Positions 1 to 12,737 of a stretch of DNA of 64,000 nt are shown piece after piece (position 1 is the stretch's first letter; every line of letters starts with the position of its first letter). Position numbers and translations under genes: made by a program. The notes beneath the pieces are model-generated. The model saw only the letters and a list, made by a program, of their open reading frames with translations. It did no database searches and was not told the origin of the DNA. Origin of the DNA: Allacma fusca (taxonomy: Eukaryota > Arthropoda > Collembola > Symphypleona > Sminthuridae); contig OX359246.1 of the NCBI GenBank assembly GCA_947179485.1, forward strand, positions 11,904,001 to 11,968,000. Direction: 5' to 3'.

Positions 1-824
1 TAACTTTTGCAATTTTACTGGTACAGGCACACATTTTAAATGCTTCAGCGCCTAAAAAAAGTTGTTTGGCCCGGATCATAATTCGAAACGATTATTATAC
101 AGATAATTCTGGGGAGAAAAATTCTCTTGCGGAGCAATAGTTTGGGAACATTCAGTTTAGTCAAAGTTGTAAATAGCTCTTATCTTGCACGTTCTGTATT
201 GTTAACAATGTGTCGTTGACTATATTTTAGTCAACGACATTTTGATGATAAATTTCTGAGATAACATTTCAACATCAAATCTCTTCATTGCATATTCGTT
301 GTGAATGACATCGAGATAAAAACTTGCACCATAGAGATATAAGTTGAAAAAGGAATTCAGAAATTAATACATTTTATTCAATGACTCATTACATCCCATC
401 AAATAAGTACTCAGGACCTTCAAAAATAATTGTTAATTATTATAAATATACATATGTAAGTATACTTGTATAAGTACTGTGTATACACAATGGTCATTCA
501 TTAGACTTTTCCGACTTGGAGTACATAGTTTGATCACAGGTGAACGAGCTAACGTATGAAGCTAAAGTTTAAGTATATCTATATGTAGATTTATTTGGAC
601 ACAAATGGAACTATGCTCCCAACTGTCATTCACTATCTCAAAAAGTCTTCTACACAGCTGGCATAAAAATTATCAGATCCTTACCAGTAAACTGGCAGTA
701 TCTGCACGATACATTTAAATAAATAACAAAATGAACAATGAAGTTAAGTCATTCTCTCAACTAGATAATAATCCCAATCATTAAAATTACTGCTTTAAAG
801 CCTCGATATCAATTAAACCAATCC
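1..824. other. Non-coding flank downstream of XK-related gene 1
   Basis: No open frame, RNA gene or repeat family is recognisable. On the minus strand a polyadenylation-type AATAAA lies near 590-595, about 230 bp past the stop of XK-related gene 1. The 3' UTR of that gene probably occupies the right part of this stretch. Confidence 0.4.
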
Positions 825-2911
825 TTAATTAGATGATTCTTGTGGATTTTCAGCACGACTAGCATTACCATTACATATAGGCCCACTATTTTGAACTGAC
901 ACCTCTGAATTTCGAGGTGGGCTCAGGTCAATCATGTGTCGAAGAGCACCATCCACAGTTGCAAACTTGAGAGACGGATGAAACCATTTAAAATAAATAA
1001 ACATAAACGCAAATCCTAAAAAGAAAAATCCATAAGATATAACCATTGTCCAGTAGACTTCCGCATGTGTAGCGGAATCAATCGATGAAAATATAAAAAC
1101 CGTGTTTTGAACCAAAATAACTATGTAGAACAACCAGTACTTGCGTCGCGTGGGTTCCTCAGTCACATTAAAATACACGAACACATACACAAATGCAAAA
1201 ATCGCATTCATCACAAATGAGCTGAGAATTTCCAAGGGAGATTGACCCCGTTCAGGAGTGCTTTCATTAGCTTGAGCAGTATTAGTCTGCTGAACCAAGT
1301 TCTTTTCGGATTCCAAGCGAACTAGCCAAAATAACATTATAGCCCAGTGTAGAGTACAAATCGGACCAATCAACAGTGGGTGAGAGGATGCGAAGAACGC
1401 CAGAGCACATACACGGGAAACTGAAATAGGAAAAATAATTCATAGCAACTTGAATATCGCTCTCCCTAATACGAGAACCACTAAAAGAGGAAAACTGTAG
1501 TACTTTAACAACTTCATGTTAAATTGAGAAAATATAAGTTATGAGAATTAGGGACCCGGGGGGGGGGGCCACCAGCATATTTAGGAACAAAATTACTTAA
1601 ATCCATTCAGTACAACTAAAAACCATTAATTTTAATATTTCCTAGATCCTTCAGTGTTAAGTACACTTACATATCATACAAAAATTCCATAGAAACTGAT
1701 AAATCTTCCCCCAATAAGTCAAATTCATCTTCCCCGGCGTGGTCGTTCTGGCAGTGTTATTGAAGGAAGTTAGCGACCAAGCTAAGCTTACCAAAGAAGT
1801 TAATATCGAAATTCCTACAAAGAAACAAACACATCATGAATTTGTACATAGTTACACAATTCCAAATCAAATAAATTCTTGAATTTATCCGTCACCACTG
1901 ACAATATTAAAACTCACTTGGCACCGTCCCATCAAAGTTTACATCAGGGTCATGGATGTGATGAATGATGACAAACACTTGGAGAGTTACTTGCGGAGCT
2001 GCTTCCAGGAACCGCTCAAACAGTCGTAGGAAAGCCGCATCGGACTCTTCCAATTGCATTGCTTTGAAGTAACCCCTCTGGGCCGGAAGATCCCCTTTCC
2101 TCAACGCTAAAATACTCCTTATGCCGTAACTCAATACATTGACATCCCTGTTCAAATATAAAAAATATATTAATAAATAATATTAATATTATTTTAATTC
2201 CATCAAGGCTCCATACTCCATTCCCACAAGATCATCGTACCCATTTCCCTAACAAAACATACTCATTACAAATACAATCAAAAAAATTCCTCGAAATCCT
2301 TCTCCAAAGTAACAAAAGACCCAAACAACTTCCAATACCTCAATACTGGTCCCAACTGCAACACCGAAAATACCCATCTCAGTATCTTTTGACCTTGTGT
2401 AGGCACCGGGATGTGAGGGTTGTGACTATCTATCACGTATCTACAGAGGGGCAAAATTTCCAACTAACCCATTAATTTGAATCAATTACCTCATATTATT
2501 TACATCTAGCCAAAAATATAAGAAATGCTCCTAAAATTAAAACTACCACTGGAACTATCGGAACCTTACAATATAATACTGAAGGCTGTGGTGACGACTG
2601 CCGGCCCCAGGACAAATACTACTGTCAGGCCGAAATAAGTGTAGTGTCCAAGCCCGTAAAAGTTACTTGCCACATAAATGTCCAGGCCCGTGTCACTGAT
2701 GTACATGACCATGGAGTAAATAGTAAATAAGAACCCAAATTTGGTAACTTGTGGAATACCGTCCAGGCGCATCGTCCCCAATTCAATTTCTTGCTCGGTC
2801 AAATTCCTCGGAAGAACTGGTCCATCCAACGGATTTCGTTCCGAGGAGTCTTCCCCATCCCTCCTGGAATAATTATTATTTGTATTTTCCATCCTATCAA
2901 ATTCAGTCCTC
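825..2911 (-). CDS. XK-related membrane protein 1 (464 aa, five coding exons)
   Basis: Coding exons in transcription order are 2892-2570, 2440-2339, 2147-1918, 1814-1671 and 1420-825, with GT-AG introns summing to 465 codons including TAA. The ATG at 2892 (MENTNN) is 20 bp inside an exon that begins after a TTTTTTCTAG acceptor (2912), so a 5'-UTR exon lies upstream; a GTAAGT donor after 3422 is a good candidate. The protein is hydrophobic with several membrane helices. It carries the family signature LEAAPQ at about residues 189-194, preceded by LRLFERF, and the C-terminal run LGFAFMFIYFKWFHPSLKF. XK-related (XKR/CED-8) proteins are plasma-membrane, multi-span proteins, some of them caspase-activated phospholipid scramblases. 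Membership is clear; scramblase activity is inference. It is the first of three tandem paralogues on this strand, and its exon lengths 102/230/144 are identical to theirs. Confidence 0.88.
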
Positions 2912-5020
2912 CTAGAAAAAATAAAAAAACAATTTATTCCACATATCACAACACAATTAAAACATTTTAGCTTAAAAAATAGTTACACAATTACACACAA
3001 AAACTACATGAATTTTAACGTTACTTTAAAAGAGGAAATTAACCCTTAAATCATTTGAGAGAAAAAGGCTCCGGAGAACTTTAACGAGTAAATATTAATA
3101 ATTACTAGAAATATTAGAAATTAAAAAAATTCAATATTTTATAAAACACAGTTACACAAATACACGAAAAGAATTTACACAGGACGCTAGCTCTAACACA
3201 CAGTAATGTAATTATATACAGGAGAAGCCCTAAATTCAAAACTTATAATAAAAATAATATTGGATCAAATAAGCATGATGCCAAATATTTGTGACTTTTA
3301 TTACAAATAAACTTTTACTGCTATGACGTATAATGACTGACTCTATTTTGATAAACGCACATGTCTTGAGACTCTGAAGACGTGTGAAGTTCCGCACGAA
3401 GGAAAGAATTTTGTCACTTACCGCATGTTAACTCACAATCAGAATGAAGCACTGATCTTCCCTCCCGTCCTTGCACTTGACTCCGACTGAGCTTCCGCTG
3501 AACTGAGGTTGGATTCTTTGCGTAAATTTTTTAAGTATGACTTCATTGTGAAGATTCACTTATTAATTTGAGGAATATTTTTTTCTGTTCAGTAAATAAT
3601 TTTGAACCCGAACTTACTACTCATAATCGTATTTTTTGAGTAAATATTGATTAAAAATGTTTTAGGGGTACTGTGAGACAGTTGAATATTATGTGAAGGA
3701 TTATTTTGTGTGCGTGTAAATGTTACAAATTTGTGGGGAAAAATTACAGTTTACGTTCTATATATAATATTATAGTATATAAAATTTTTGAGAGAAATCA
3801 AAGTTGAAAGAAAGGAAGAAACTGCTTTAGTTCTTTGATTTAATTCATTTACTTGGAAGTTTGCAGGCTGCTCAACTCCTCACGCTCAAGCAAACAACAA
3901 CTAGAGACTGGAAGGACATTGAAGGAAAAAGAAACCTTGAGTCATGACTTAATATGCGAGGGTTGATGTTTCTTATTTCAATTTATTTTTACACGTAAGT
4001 GGGTACATAGGAGGTTGGAAGGTATAAAAAAATACATAGGCATGAAGTTGGGAAGCCACGGAGGTTTTAAGTACTTATCATTTTGTTTACATTACAAGTT
4101 ACTTGTTTCTTACTGTAGGTTAAAGATAGAGATACTGCCCACTGTACTCGTCGTCAATTGTATGGCATTCCATTTCTTTTCATTTACAATTAGATCGCAC
4201 GTACTAAAATACATGCATGCTCTGTAAGATTCTCTTCCATACGATTTTATTTTGAAGGTAAAACGTTTGGGTTTAAACGAATTGTGGGATACTGTACAAA
4301 CAAGGGTGGGTGAATAAATTGTTTCAGCAGAAACATCCACTTTTCAATTCAGCCTGGAGGCTTTTAATGTGCACCCTTTTTAATTTTCATTGAGGTAATA
4401 TGGAAGGCTGGTTACAAAGAAAGCAGCCGGAAATTACGCTTAATTTGAGCTTTTAAATTGCATAAAATTTATAAATTTTTGAGCCTGCTTTTGTAAGAAC
4501 ATGATTACCTATTGTAAATTGAAAGAGAAGTATTACTGTGATGACGGAAATATAATTTTAAATACTTTAGAAAATATTTTTTATGTAAATACCCAGTTGT
4601 GTTTATTTGTATTTAAGTATAGCTATAAAAAAAGATACAAGCAGCATTTAAAATAATGACACATACCTGACTAAAGTAACATCTTGCTTATACAACACTA
4701 TTTCATTATTATGCATTGGAGAGTATACATGATTAAATAGTAATTACGTACAATTTTCAAATAAAATATAAAATATTCAAGTAGACAGCTGTCATTGTTA
4801 GTAAAAATGTAAAAAATAACAAGATAACAATGGTTCATGATGAAGAGAACAAATTATGAGCAATATATGATTTTGTACAATTAATATAGATTATTACAAC
4901 AACGGCTAAGTATCGAAAATTCATTTGGAGTGCCTTTTCCCATATCACGTATCAGGTACAATTAAAATAGTTATAATAAATAAATCCATGCCCAAAATGT
5001 CAAGGATCAGAGAGCAGGTA
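2912..5020. other. Intergenic, with likely 5' leader of XK-related gene 1
   Basis: The minus strand carries a clean splice donor (CATGCG then GTAAGT at 3421-3416) that fits a non-coding first exon of XK-related gene 1 starting somewhere around 3430-3530. The rest, 3540-5020, is AT-rich with short random frames only. The small frames at 4015-4340 have no recognisable motif and overlap on opposite strands. Confidence 0.4.
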
Positions 5021-6997
5021 CTACATACGACGGGTGTTATTGTCTCTATTGTCCGAAGTTGGTTTAAAATAAAATACGTGTTTCAATGCCCCATCCATCG
5101 TCGAAAATCGCAAAGACGGATGAAAGCATTGGTAATAGACAAACATGAAGGCAAATCCTAGAAAAAATAATACATAGGATGCCATTGCAACACACACCAC
5201 TTCGAATTGGGTTGATGAATTAATGGAGGTAGCAATAAAAATAGTATTCTCTACGAAACAGAGAGCATAAAAAATGAAATATTTCACTCGCGTAGGTTTC
5301 TCCTCCGTGTTAAAAAACGCAAAAATATAAACAAAAGCAAATACTGCAACTGTACAGGATTTTTGAACATACTGCAGGATCTTTGTACAATGACCATAAC
5401 TAGATTTATCTTCCAGTGTACGGCTGGTCTGTGGATTCTTCTTGTATTTGGAATCCAAGTAGGACAACCAAATCAACATTACGGTCCAATGTAGGACACA
5501 AACTGGAACAATCCAAATCTGATGAGAGGCTGCGAAGAAGGCCAGAGCGCACACACGTGAAACTAAATCCAAAAATGTTATATCTATTATTACATATTTA
5601 AAAAAAATACGAATTTGAAAGTGTATCAAATAGATATAGTATTTACCTATCATGCAAAACTGCCATGAGAACTGAAAGGCTTTTCCCCAACCCGTCAATA
5701 GTTGCTTTTCTACATTGGTCGTCCTAGCAGTACTGTTAAAGTTGGTGAGGGACCATGCCAAACTTACAAACGAAAGTAAAATTGATATTCCTAAAAAACG
5801 TAAGATTTCCACACTAGCATTAGGGTGTGGTCAAATTCAATGCAAATTTATTTTAAAAGATAATTATTTAATGGATGTAATAAAACTTCTTACGAAAATT
5901 TATTCCATCGAAGTTCACGTTGTTATCACAAATATGGTGCAACCATATAAAAACTTGCAGTGTCGCCTGTGGAGCTGCTTCTAAATATCGTTCAAAAAGT
6001 CGCAGAAAAGCGGAATCCGATTCTTCAAATAACATTAGCTTGTAGTAATTCTCCTGGGCTGTCAAATCTAGCTTGATCAAAGCTCTCCAGCTCTGTACAC
6101 CGTAATAAAGGACGTTAAAGTCCCTGAAAAAAAAAACAAATTGGAAAAATTTGGGTTTGAGAAATATAAATTGTAGGAAATTCAAGCCAGTCAATGGTGC
6201 TAAATAACTATGATTTTTACAAAAGTTTCACCAGTGCTTTCTTATTGATGGATTGACTTGTTTGATAATACTATCAGGAATAATTTCCTGAAATCACTTC
6301 TTAATTGTTAATTAGCTTTGATATACGTTTGTCTCTCTAGTCAAGGGAAACGTTTTGTTTTGAATTTGTACTGTGAACTGAATCGCTTCGAATTGAATTT
6401 AAAAAAATTAATCAAACTGAACAGAATCAAAAATTATTAAGTTCGAAATGAATCAGTCCGAGTACCATAAAGCACAGAGTACCAGATGAGTTATACTAAA
6501 CTGTGAACATACCGAAAAAGGGGCCCCAAAGGCAGTATACAGAATATCCATATCAACACCTTGTGCCAACACGATGGTCCATCAATTCCAGACTTCTCAC
6601 TATCCAAGGTGTACCTTTGAAAAAGTTAATGTTAAATCAGCTTCGTAGAGTAAAGGAATCGTCAATAGGTAATTACAGAACTAAATGATCTGTGAAAAAT
6701 TGAATCTTACAGTATTGCGCTGAATATTGTGACAACAAACGCCGGGATCACTACAAACCCGATGGTCAGCCAGCAGTAGGTGAGGGAACCAATCGTATAA
6801 TATGTGTAGGCAGTAGAAATATCAAAGACTGTGTCAACAATGTACAAAACTATGGACAGCACTGTCAGCAAAAGATTCCAGCGTTTAAACTGGGGCCGAT
6901 GTTCTAATCTTCTGGTAATTGATTCAATTTCATCTTCAGGGATTGGAGCTGGGGGGAGGCCAATCATTAAACTGTTACTGCCAGGGTTCTGGTCCAT
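5021..6997 (-). CDS. XK-related membrane protein 2 (434 aa, five coding exons)
   Basis: Coding exons are 6997-6711, 6614-6513, 6123-5894, 5790-5647 and 5562-5021, totalling 435 codons with a TAG stop. The start ATG at 6997 (MDQNPG) is the only one before the conserved first membrane helix; a 5'-UTR intron may lie upstream. The protein has the same architecture as its neighbour: a short cytosolic N-terminus, an LEAAPQ signature at about 177-182 in exon 3, repeated membrane helices and the terminal LGFAFMFVYYQCFHPSLRF block. Exon 2 has diverged strongly from gene 1 (YTLDSEKSG in place of YVIDSHNPH) but keeps length and phase. The C-terminal tail is short and basic (DNNTRRM). It is probably a plasma-membrane XK/CED-8 family protein; substrate and activation cannot be read from sequence. 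Confidence 0.88.
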
Positions 6998-9808
6998 CTC
7001 GAGAGTTTTAGCCAGTTTGCCACGAAGCCGTAATTCTTGGTTTTGAGAAACAAAATCCTATGAGGTTACAAACAGGTAGAGGCAGCTTGATTTGTCAATA
7101 ATATCCTCAGTTCCATGGCATGTGTCGTGAACACAAGTCACCAATTTTTTATTCCTCAATTAATATTTCTTCCAGTTACATCTGCAATAAATGATAAGGA
7201 CAGGAATCAATTCATTTACCAATTACATATCCCTAATTAAACATTAAATATGATACTTGCCCAACACATTAGATTTAGTCTAATGGCTTCAACTGTACTA
7301 CATGAACTTTTTTAGCATTAACAATACATTCGTTCATGTTACATTTTATTACGGATACTCCGACAGAGTCCTCTTAAACTAAGAATATTTAATTCTTTTC
7401 AACAATTTCGCATTTAGTAAAAGCTGACCGGGGTTTTATTTTCACAAACTCAGTGCTACCACTCTTGACAATAGTAAACATTCCAATAATTTAATTTAAA
7501 TACATTAGATACATATGCAAGTACAAAATTATGTCTGTCAAACTGCCAAACTGTCTAAGGACATACAGGACAACAAAAATTGAAAAAAATTTATGTCGTT
7601 GGATTTTTCATTGTATTTCATTGTAATTTAATTTAATTCAAATTTGGAAACATTTTTAAATTTACAGAAAATCCAAATTTTAATTGGGATTCAAAACACA
7701 AAAAAGTTATACAAACTGCAAAATTTGGCTCGTACTTTTGTTATAGAATCATTCTGAACTGTGGACTATGTATATATTGTGTAAATAAATAATTATTACT
7801 GCACGGAAAAAAAAAATTTGCACCTGACAAAGTCCACTGAGCCCTTATATATGTAAAATAAAATTTTTAGGTGGATTTGCCCCCTTGTTAGTTTAAAGCA
7901 ACTAATATGGGAATTTAAATACATTGGGCGCTGTACAAAATACTCTTGAATAATGAAAGCACCGGCACACAAACACAGAAAGGTGACAAAACTCGTGAGG
8001 AATCTGTTCCTCCCGCTTGAAATGTCTTCAAGGCCAACGATCCCAATCTTTATTTCTTGAAGGCATTGGAGGCAACAATATAGGCTGCTGGCTGTGAGAT
8101 GTAAATAAATATGCAGCGTAAGGAATAAGTAAAATATCTGTGTTTTGATGCTACGAAGGTATAAATTATAATCAGTAGCAATTTTTTCTGGCGTTTCTTA
8201 TCGCAAACCGCACTCCCCGACCCCCGAAAAAAATATGTTTTCTTATAAAAACAAATTTACTTTATAGCAATGTAATTCAAATTAAGTTTAAAAGCATATT
8301 TTAAAAGTAGAAAAATTTGAAGTCAAAATCAAACCCCGAAATATTATCTTCCATTCGCAATGAACTCATTCGAGTAAGCTCTCCTGGAGCCGGAATTATT
8401 TTCAAAATTTTGTGACTTTACTCAAACCTTATTGAATGCAATTGTGGAGGTGGATTCTTTTATGGAACTCAAAATAGGTCTTATAAATTTCAGCGCCAGA
8501 AAACATGCAACTTTTGTAATTTGACAGTTACATTTTTTGAAAGAATCAGTGAAATATTAGTAATTATTATAGAAACTGCAGGATTTTGTTTAACATTAGT
8601 CCACATATTTTTGAGTTAATTTTCTAAAATTACGGATTCATCTGTGTAGACTTAAAATTTGAAAATCAATGCGGACAAAGTTGATGTTGGGTTGGAAAAG
8701 CTTCTTCAAATTAAATCTGTAGGAATAAATATTATTCGATGGTATGTGTCATTTTTTGCGGCAATTTATGCGGGAATATAATCAGTGGAAAAAGAACTAG
8801 TTCCCTAGATATTATAAGAATATAAATTCATATTGGCAAGGGTCATGGCATTTTATGAATCCATGTTTTGTGTGTATGATTTTTTTGCTCTTTTAAATAT
8901 TTTGCATCCGTGATTTGCCTTCTTAAAATTGCTATGATGCTTCCAAATGCAAATACAATATTTACTTTCTGGTTGTTGTAAATTTTAATGGAGATGTTAT
9001 AAAAATTATTATAATAGAACTATAGCTCAATGTAAGATAAAAGTATTTCGAAAGAATTTCGAGTTCGTCTTTACATAGATCACTACGCTGAGAATGCCTG
9101 ACATGACCTGTAAAACTAGAGAACAAAAGGATGGAGATATTCATCTTTAGAAGCAAAGATGCGGAAAAGGAGATTTTCTGACCTGTCCATTTTTTTATTG
9201 ACGGCTTGTCGTCCATAAAAAAATATATAACATTTAAGCATAAAGCTCGTTCAAAATTTCATGGGATTCATAGATGAGCCTTCTCAAGTAAAAAATTACT
9301 ATTTCCGGGATTGAAAATATGAAACAAAGTTTATGAATTGGTTGAAACAATAACAAAAATCATGTTTCATTCTTGTCACATTTATTTAATATTGACTTTT
9401 CCCTAATTACCCTTGCTGTCTGTGTGTATATGAGCCATACCATATTTCCCAATGCTTAACGCGGCGATATATTGAATACCTCCCTAAAACGCCCAGAAAG
9501 TTTCCTACAACCCAGTGTCAAAAATATATTTCGAAACAAATTTTTAAATGTGAACAAATAATTTAAAACTTTAAAAATTTGAAATTTTCTAAATATCCTG
9601 ACTTTACTCCATTTCCTTGACCACTGCATTCATAGTTTGTAAGGTAAAGATTTGAAAAAAAAATTGAAAAATCTGGAAAAAGATTTGCTAAATCAGAAGG
9701 GGTTTCAAAAATTTCCCTATTACCCCTTGTGTGGGTTAGAGTGAGGGTAAATCATGTCTTGCCACCCCATACAATGAACACTCGCAGAACGAAGTGCTAT
9801 AATTATCT
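6998..9808. other. Intergenic, no gene recognised
   Basis: This is AT-rich sequence with long A/T runs and stop codons in all frames. An 84-codon minus-strand frame (9216-8962, ATG start) has no recognisable motif and is likely chance. No repeat termini, tRNA-like fold or duplicated gene piece was seen. Confidence 0.4.
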
Positions 9809-9816
9809 CATCGTAT
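9809..9816. repeat. Left target-site duplication of hAT MITE
   Basis: CATCGTAT directly precedes the element terminus and is repeated exactly at 10419-10426. An 8-bp duplication is diagnostic of hAT-superfamily transposition. Confidence 0.88.
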
Positions 9817-10418
9817 CAGATATGTCCAGCCTTCGAAGGCTAGCCTTCAATGAAGGCTTCATTGAAGGCGGAATATCAATTTTCCAGAGAGTTGGGAAGG
9901 GAAGGCGGGATTAATGGCTGAATTAATTCGGGAAGGCTGAAGGAAGGCTTTCTAGTATTAACAGAAAAAGGAAGGCGAAGGAAGGAAGTCTATACAGTAG
10001 CCTTCTGCTACTTACAATTAGAAGGCTTCACGCATGCAATGAACGACAATAGATAGTTACAAATACAACAATGAGTGTGTACTAAAAATACTACAAATGC
10101 ACAAATGTACAGTTATATGCACAATGAGACTCAAATCAATTGAGTAAATTGTATCGCTGATTTTTAGGTGTTTTACCTGCAAAAGGGTTGTTTAAATGCA
10201 TTGCTATGGTATTTCGTGTTATGAAGGCTGAATACGAAGGAAGGTTGATTTTTTTTTGAAGGCCGAAGGCTGGAGGCATTAAATTAATAAATAAAGTAGG
10301 GCTGAAGGAAGGCAAAATATTTTGAAGGCTTCCTTTAATAGAAGGATGAAGGAATGCATTTTTTCAAAAAATTGCCTTCGATGGTTTGAAGGAAGGCAAT
10401 TTCATTTGGACATCTCTG
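9817..10418. mobile_element. Non-autonomous hAT-type transposon (MITE), 602 bp
   Basis: The left end reads CAGATATGTCC and the right end, reverse complemented, reads CAGAGATGTCC, so the terminal inverted repeats differ at one position in eleven. Perfect 8-bp direct duplications (CATCGTAT) flank it. The interior is built from many copies of GAAGGC/GCCTTC and GAAGGAAGGC, in both orientations near the ends, giving strong self-pairing. There is no transposase frame; a 61-codon frame covering the left end is not a gene. Mobilisation would need an autonomous hAT element elsewhere in the genome. Confidence 0.88.
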
Positions 10419-10426
10419 CATCGTAT
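10419..10426. repeat. Right target-site duplication of hAT MITE
   Basis: CATCGTAT, identical to 9809-9816, directly follows the right terminus CATCTCTG. Confidence 0.88.
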
Positions 10427-10933
10427 ACAACTCTGTTGTAGTAGTTATTTTCGGTGATATGATTTAAATTCCCTCAAAAATGTCACTGGTAACGTTAGAT
10501 AAGATTTTTTACTTACAGGAATAAACCTTGCAAAAAAAATTGGCAAGTCTACTATTTCGCTCTTCGGCATCTGACAGCTTTAGACACATATGCAAAATAT
10601 ATGATCGTCTCTACCTACAGATGAGAAATGAATATACATGAAATAGATTGAAACTGTAGTTCAACATATTATGTTCATGCACATATGATGGAGAGATTTG
10701 ACAATATATTTTCTAATATTAGCCCAGAAAATGTATTTTAGGTTTTGGTTGCCCCGTTGAAATTATTTGTTTTTATTTCCGTGTCAGCTTGCAACTAATT
10801 TAACTGTATAAACATTAATTCCAAGGTTTTATTATTATTTGTCTTATTAATTTTTCAAAGATATTTGAAATCACATAATGAGCGTCACTGTTTAACTTAT
10901 ACGTGAGGGAAATAAGCCCTAATAACAAGGAAT
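10427..10933. other. Intergenic, downstream of XK-related gene 3
   Basis: No coding potential was seen. It contains the 3' side of XK-related gene 3, but no convincing polyadenylation signal could be assigned. Confidence 0.35.
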
Positions 10934-12737
10934 TTAGTATTTCAAACCAACCCAATGACTCAGGGCTTTATGAAAGGTTGGAAATCTCATTGAGGGATGA
11001 CACCATTTAAAATACACACACATAAAAGTAAAACCTAGAAGGAACAAGGCATGAGATACAACAGAACTTAAGATCACACTGAAGGTCATGGTGGAATAGA
11101 CACAAGAAATAAGTAGAAGAGAATTTTCCACAAAATACACCAAATAGAACAGATCATATTTAAGTCTCCTGGGTTTCTCTTCGGAGTTGAAGAGGGCGAA
11201 GATGTAGACAAATGCATAGAGGAATTTCTTGCTGAAATGATCAACACAACTGGCTCTGGACTCTTTTTGTAGATCTTCGTTGATCTGCGTTTCCTGACAA
11301 GTTAGCCAAGCGAGCATCAGCACCCATCGAAATGCACATAGTGGGGCGGTCAGAGTAGGATGAATTGATGTGAAAAGTGCCAGAGTGACCACTCTTGAAG
11401 CTAAAATCCAATACAGTACACATCAACTTTAAGGACCCAACATTTTTCAACATTATATGATAAAACCTGAGTTTACTTACATATCATGCAAAAATGCCAC
11501 AAAAATTGAAGGGTCCTCCCCCAAAAAGTCAGCCTCTTTTTCCCTGGAGTGGTGTTCCTTCGAGTAGTATTAAAAACAGCCAGGGCCCAAGCCAAAGTCA
11601 TCACCGAAGTTGAAATTGAGATAACTATCAGAAAAGAAATCATGACAACATTACTAAAAAAAATTTATGAGTCTCCTTTAAAAAAAATCATTCCCCCCTG
11701 GAATAGAACTTACGCTGAACAACCCCTCCAAAATGAGTACTTGAGTCCTCCATATGATAAAAAATAATGAAAACTTGTAAAATAACTTGTGGAGCCGCCT
11801 CTAAAAACCTCTCAAAAAGGCGTAAAAATGCTGAGTCAGACTGCTCGAGGAGCACAAAATCATAATATTTTTCTTGAGCACGGGAATCGAATTTTCGTAA
11901 TGCTAAAACACTCCTCATCCCATACGTCAGTACGTTGAGGTCCCTGAAAAAAGCAAATGCAATCATTAATTACTTTAAAATTATTATTAGACGATACGCG
12001 TTTAAGGTGTCAACAAATAAAAAAAAACATTTAATTAAGTAAAATATTGTCAACAAAAATAACTGACAAACTTAGTTTTCCTTAGAATTCCTCTCGATCG
12101 TTTTGAACGAAAGTCGCTTTCGTGTCATATCATAATAAAGAATAATAATAACGAGGACGATTACATCGACACAACATTTGTAATTATTACCGGAGCAGGG
12201 GTCCTAATTGCAGCAGCGAAAAAATACATCTCAGTAACTTTTGACATATTGAGGGTTTCGGAACCCGAGGGTTTTGACTATCGGAGATATATCTGTAATC
12301 ACATATAGCACAAATTAAATTTTTTGTTCAGAGCATCCCAGTTCAAGATATCCATTTATCATTGCTTTTACATAGATTGTAAGACTCCAATATCGAATCG
12401 TACAAAAAACTCACAACAATACACTACAGAACGTGACCAGAACTGCAGGACCGATGACGAAGCCCAGGGTGAGTCCGAAATAGGTCATCCATCCCGACTG
12501 ATAATATCCCCATGCTAAATAAAGGTCCAATCCCGTGTCAATCAAGTACAAACAACTCGTGGCAATGGTAAAGGCAAACTCGAAAAAAGTGAACACAGGG
12601 GGTGGGCTCAGATGAATGCTCATAGCTTCCATTTGATCCTCCGCGTACCCGATATCCGCCCGAGGATCCGATTGGATTTCGAACTGGGATTTGGATTGAG
12701 GTCCCAAATCGGACTCAAAATCTTCTGCGGGGTCCAT
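10934..12737 (-). CDS. XK-related membrane protein 3 (421 aa, five coding exons)
   Basis: Coding exons are 12737-12415, 12292-12191, 11943-11714, 11624-11481 and 11400-10934, totalling 422 codons with TAA. I chose the ATG at 12737 (MDPAEDF); the frame is open further upstream to 12833, so a longer N-terminus is possible, but an acceptor-like ATCTTCAG there suggests 5' UTR. The N-terminus is acidic (DPAEDFESD) and precedes the first membrane helix. LEAAPQ is at about 189-194 and the C-terminal block LGFTFMCVYFKWCHPSMRF is conserved; the tail after it is only about 20 residues, shorter than in gene 1. Exons 2-4 are 102/230/144 bp as in the two paralogues. A partial copy of exons 1-2 sits at about 20.09-20.36 kb. 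Confidence 0.88.
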
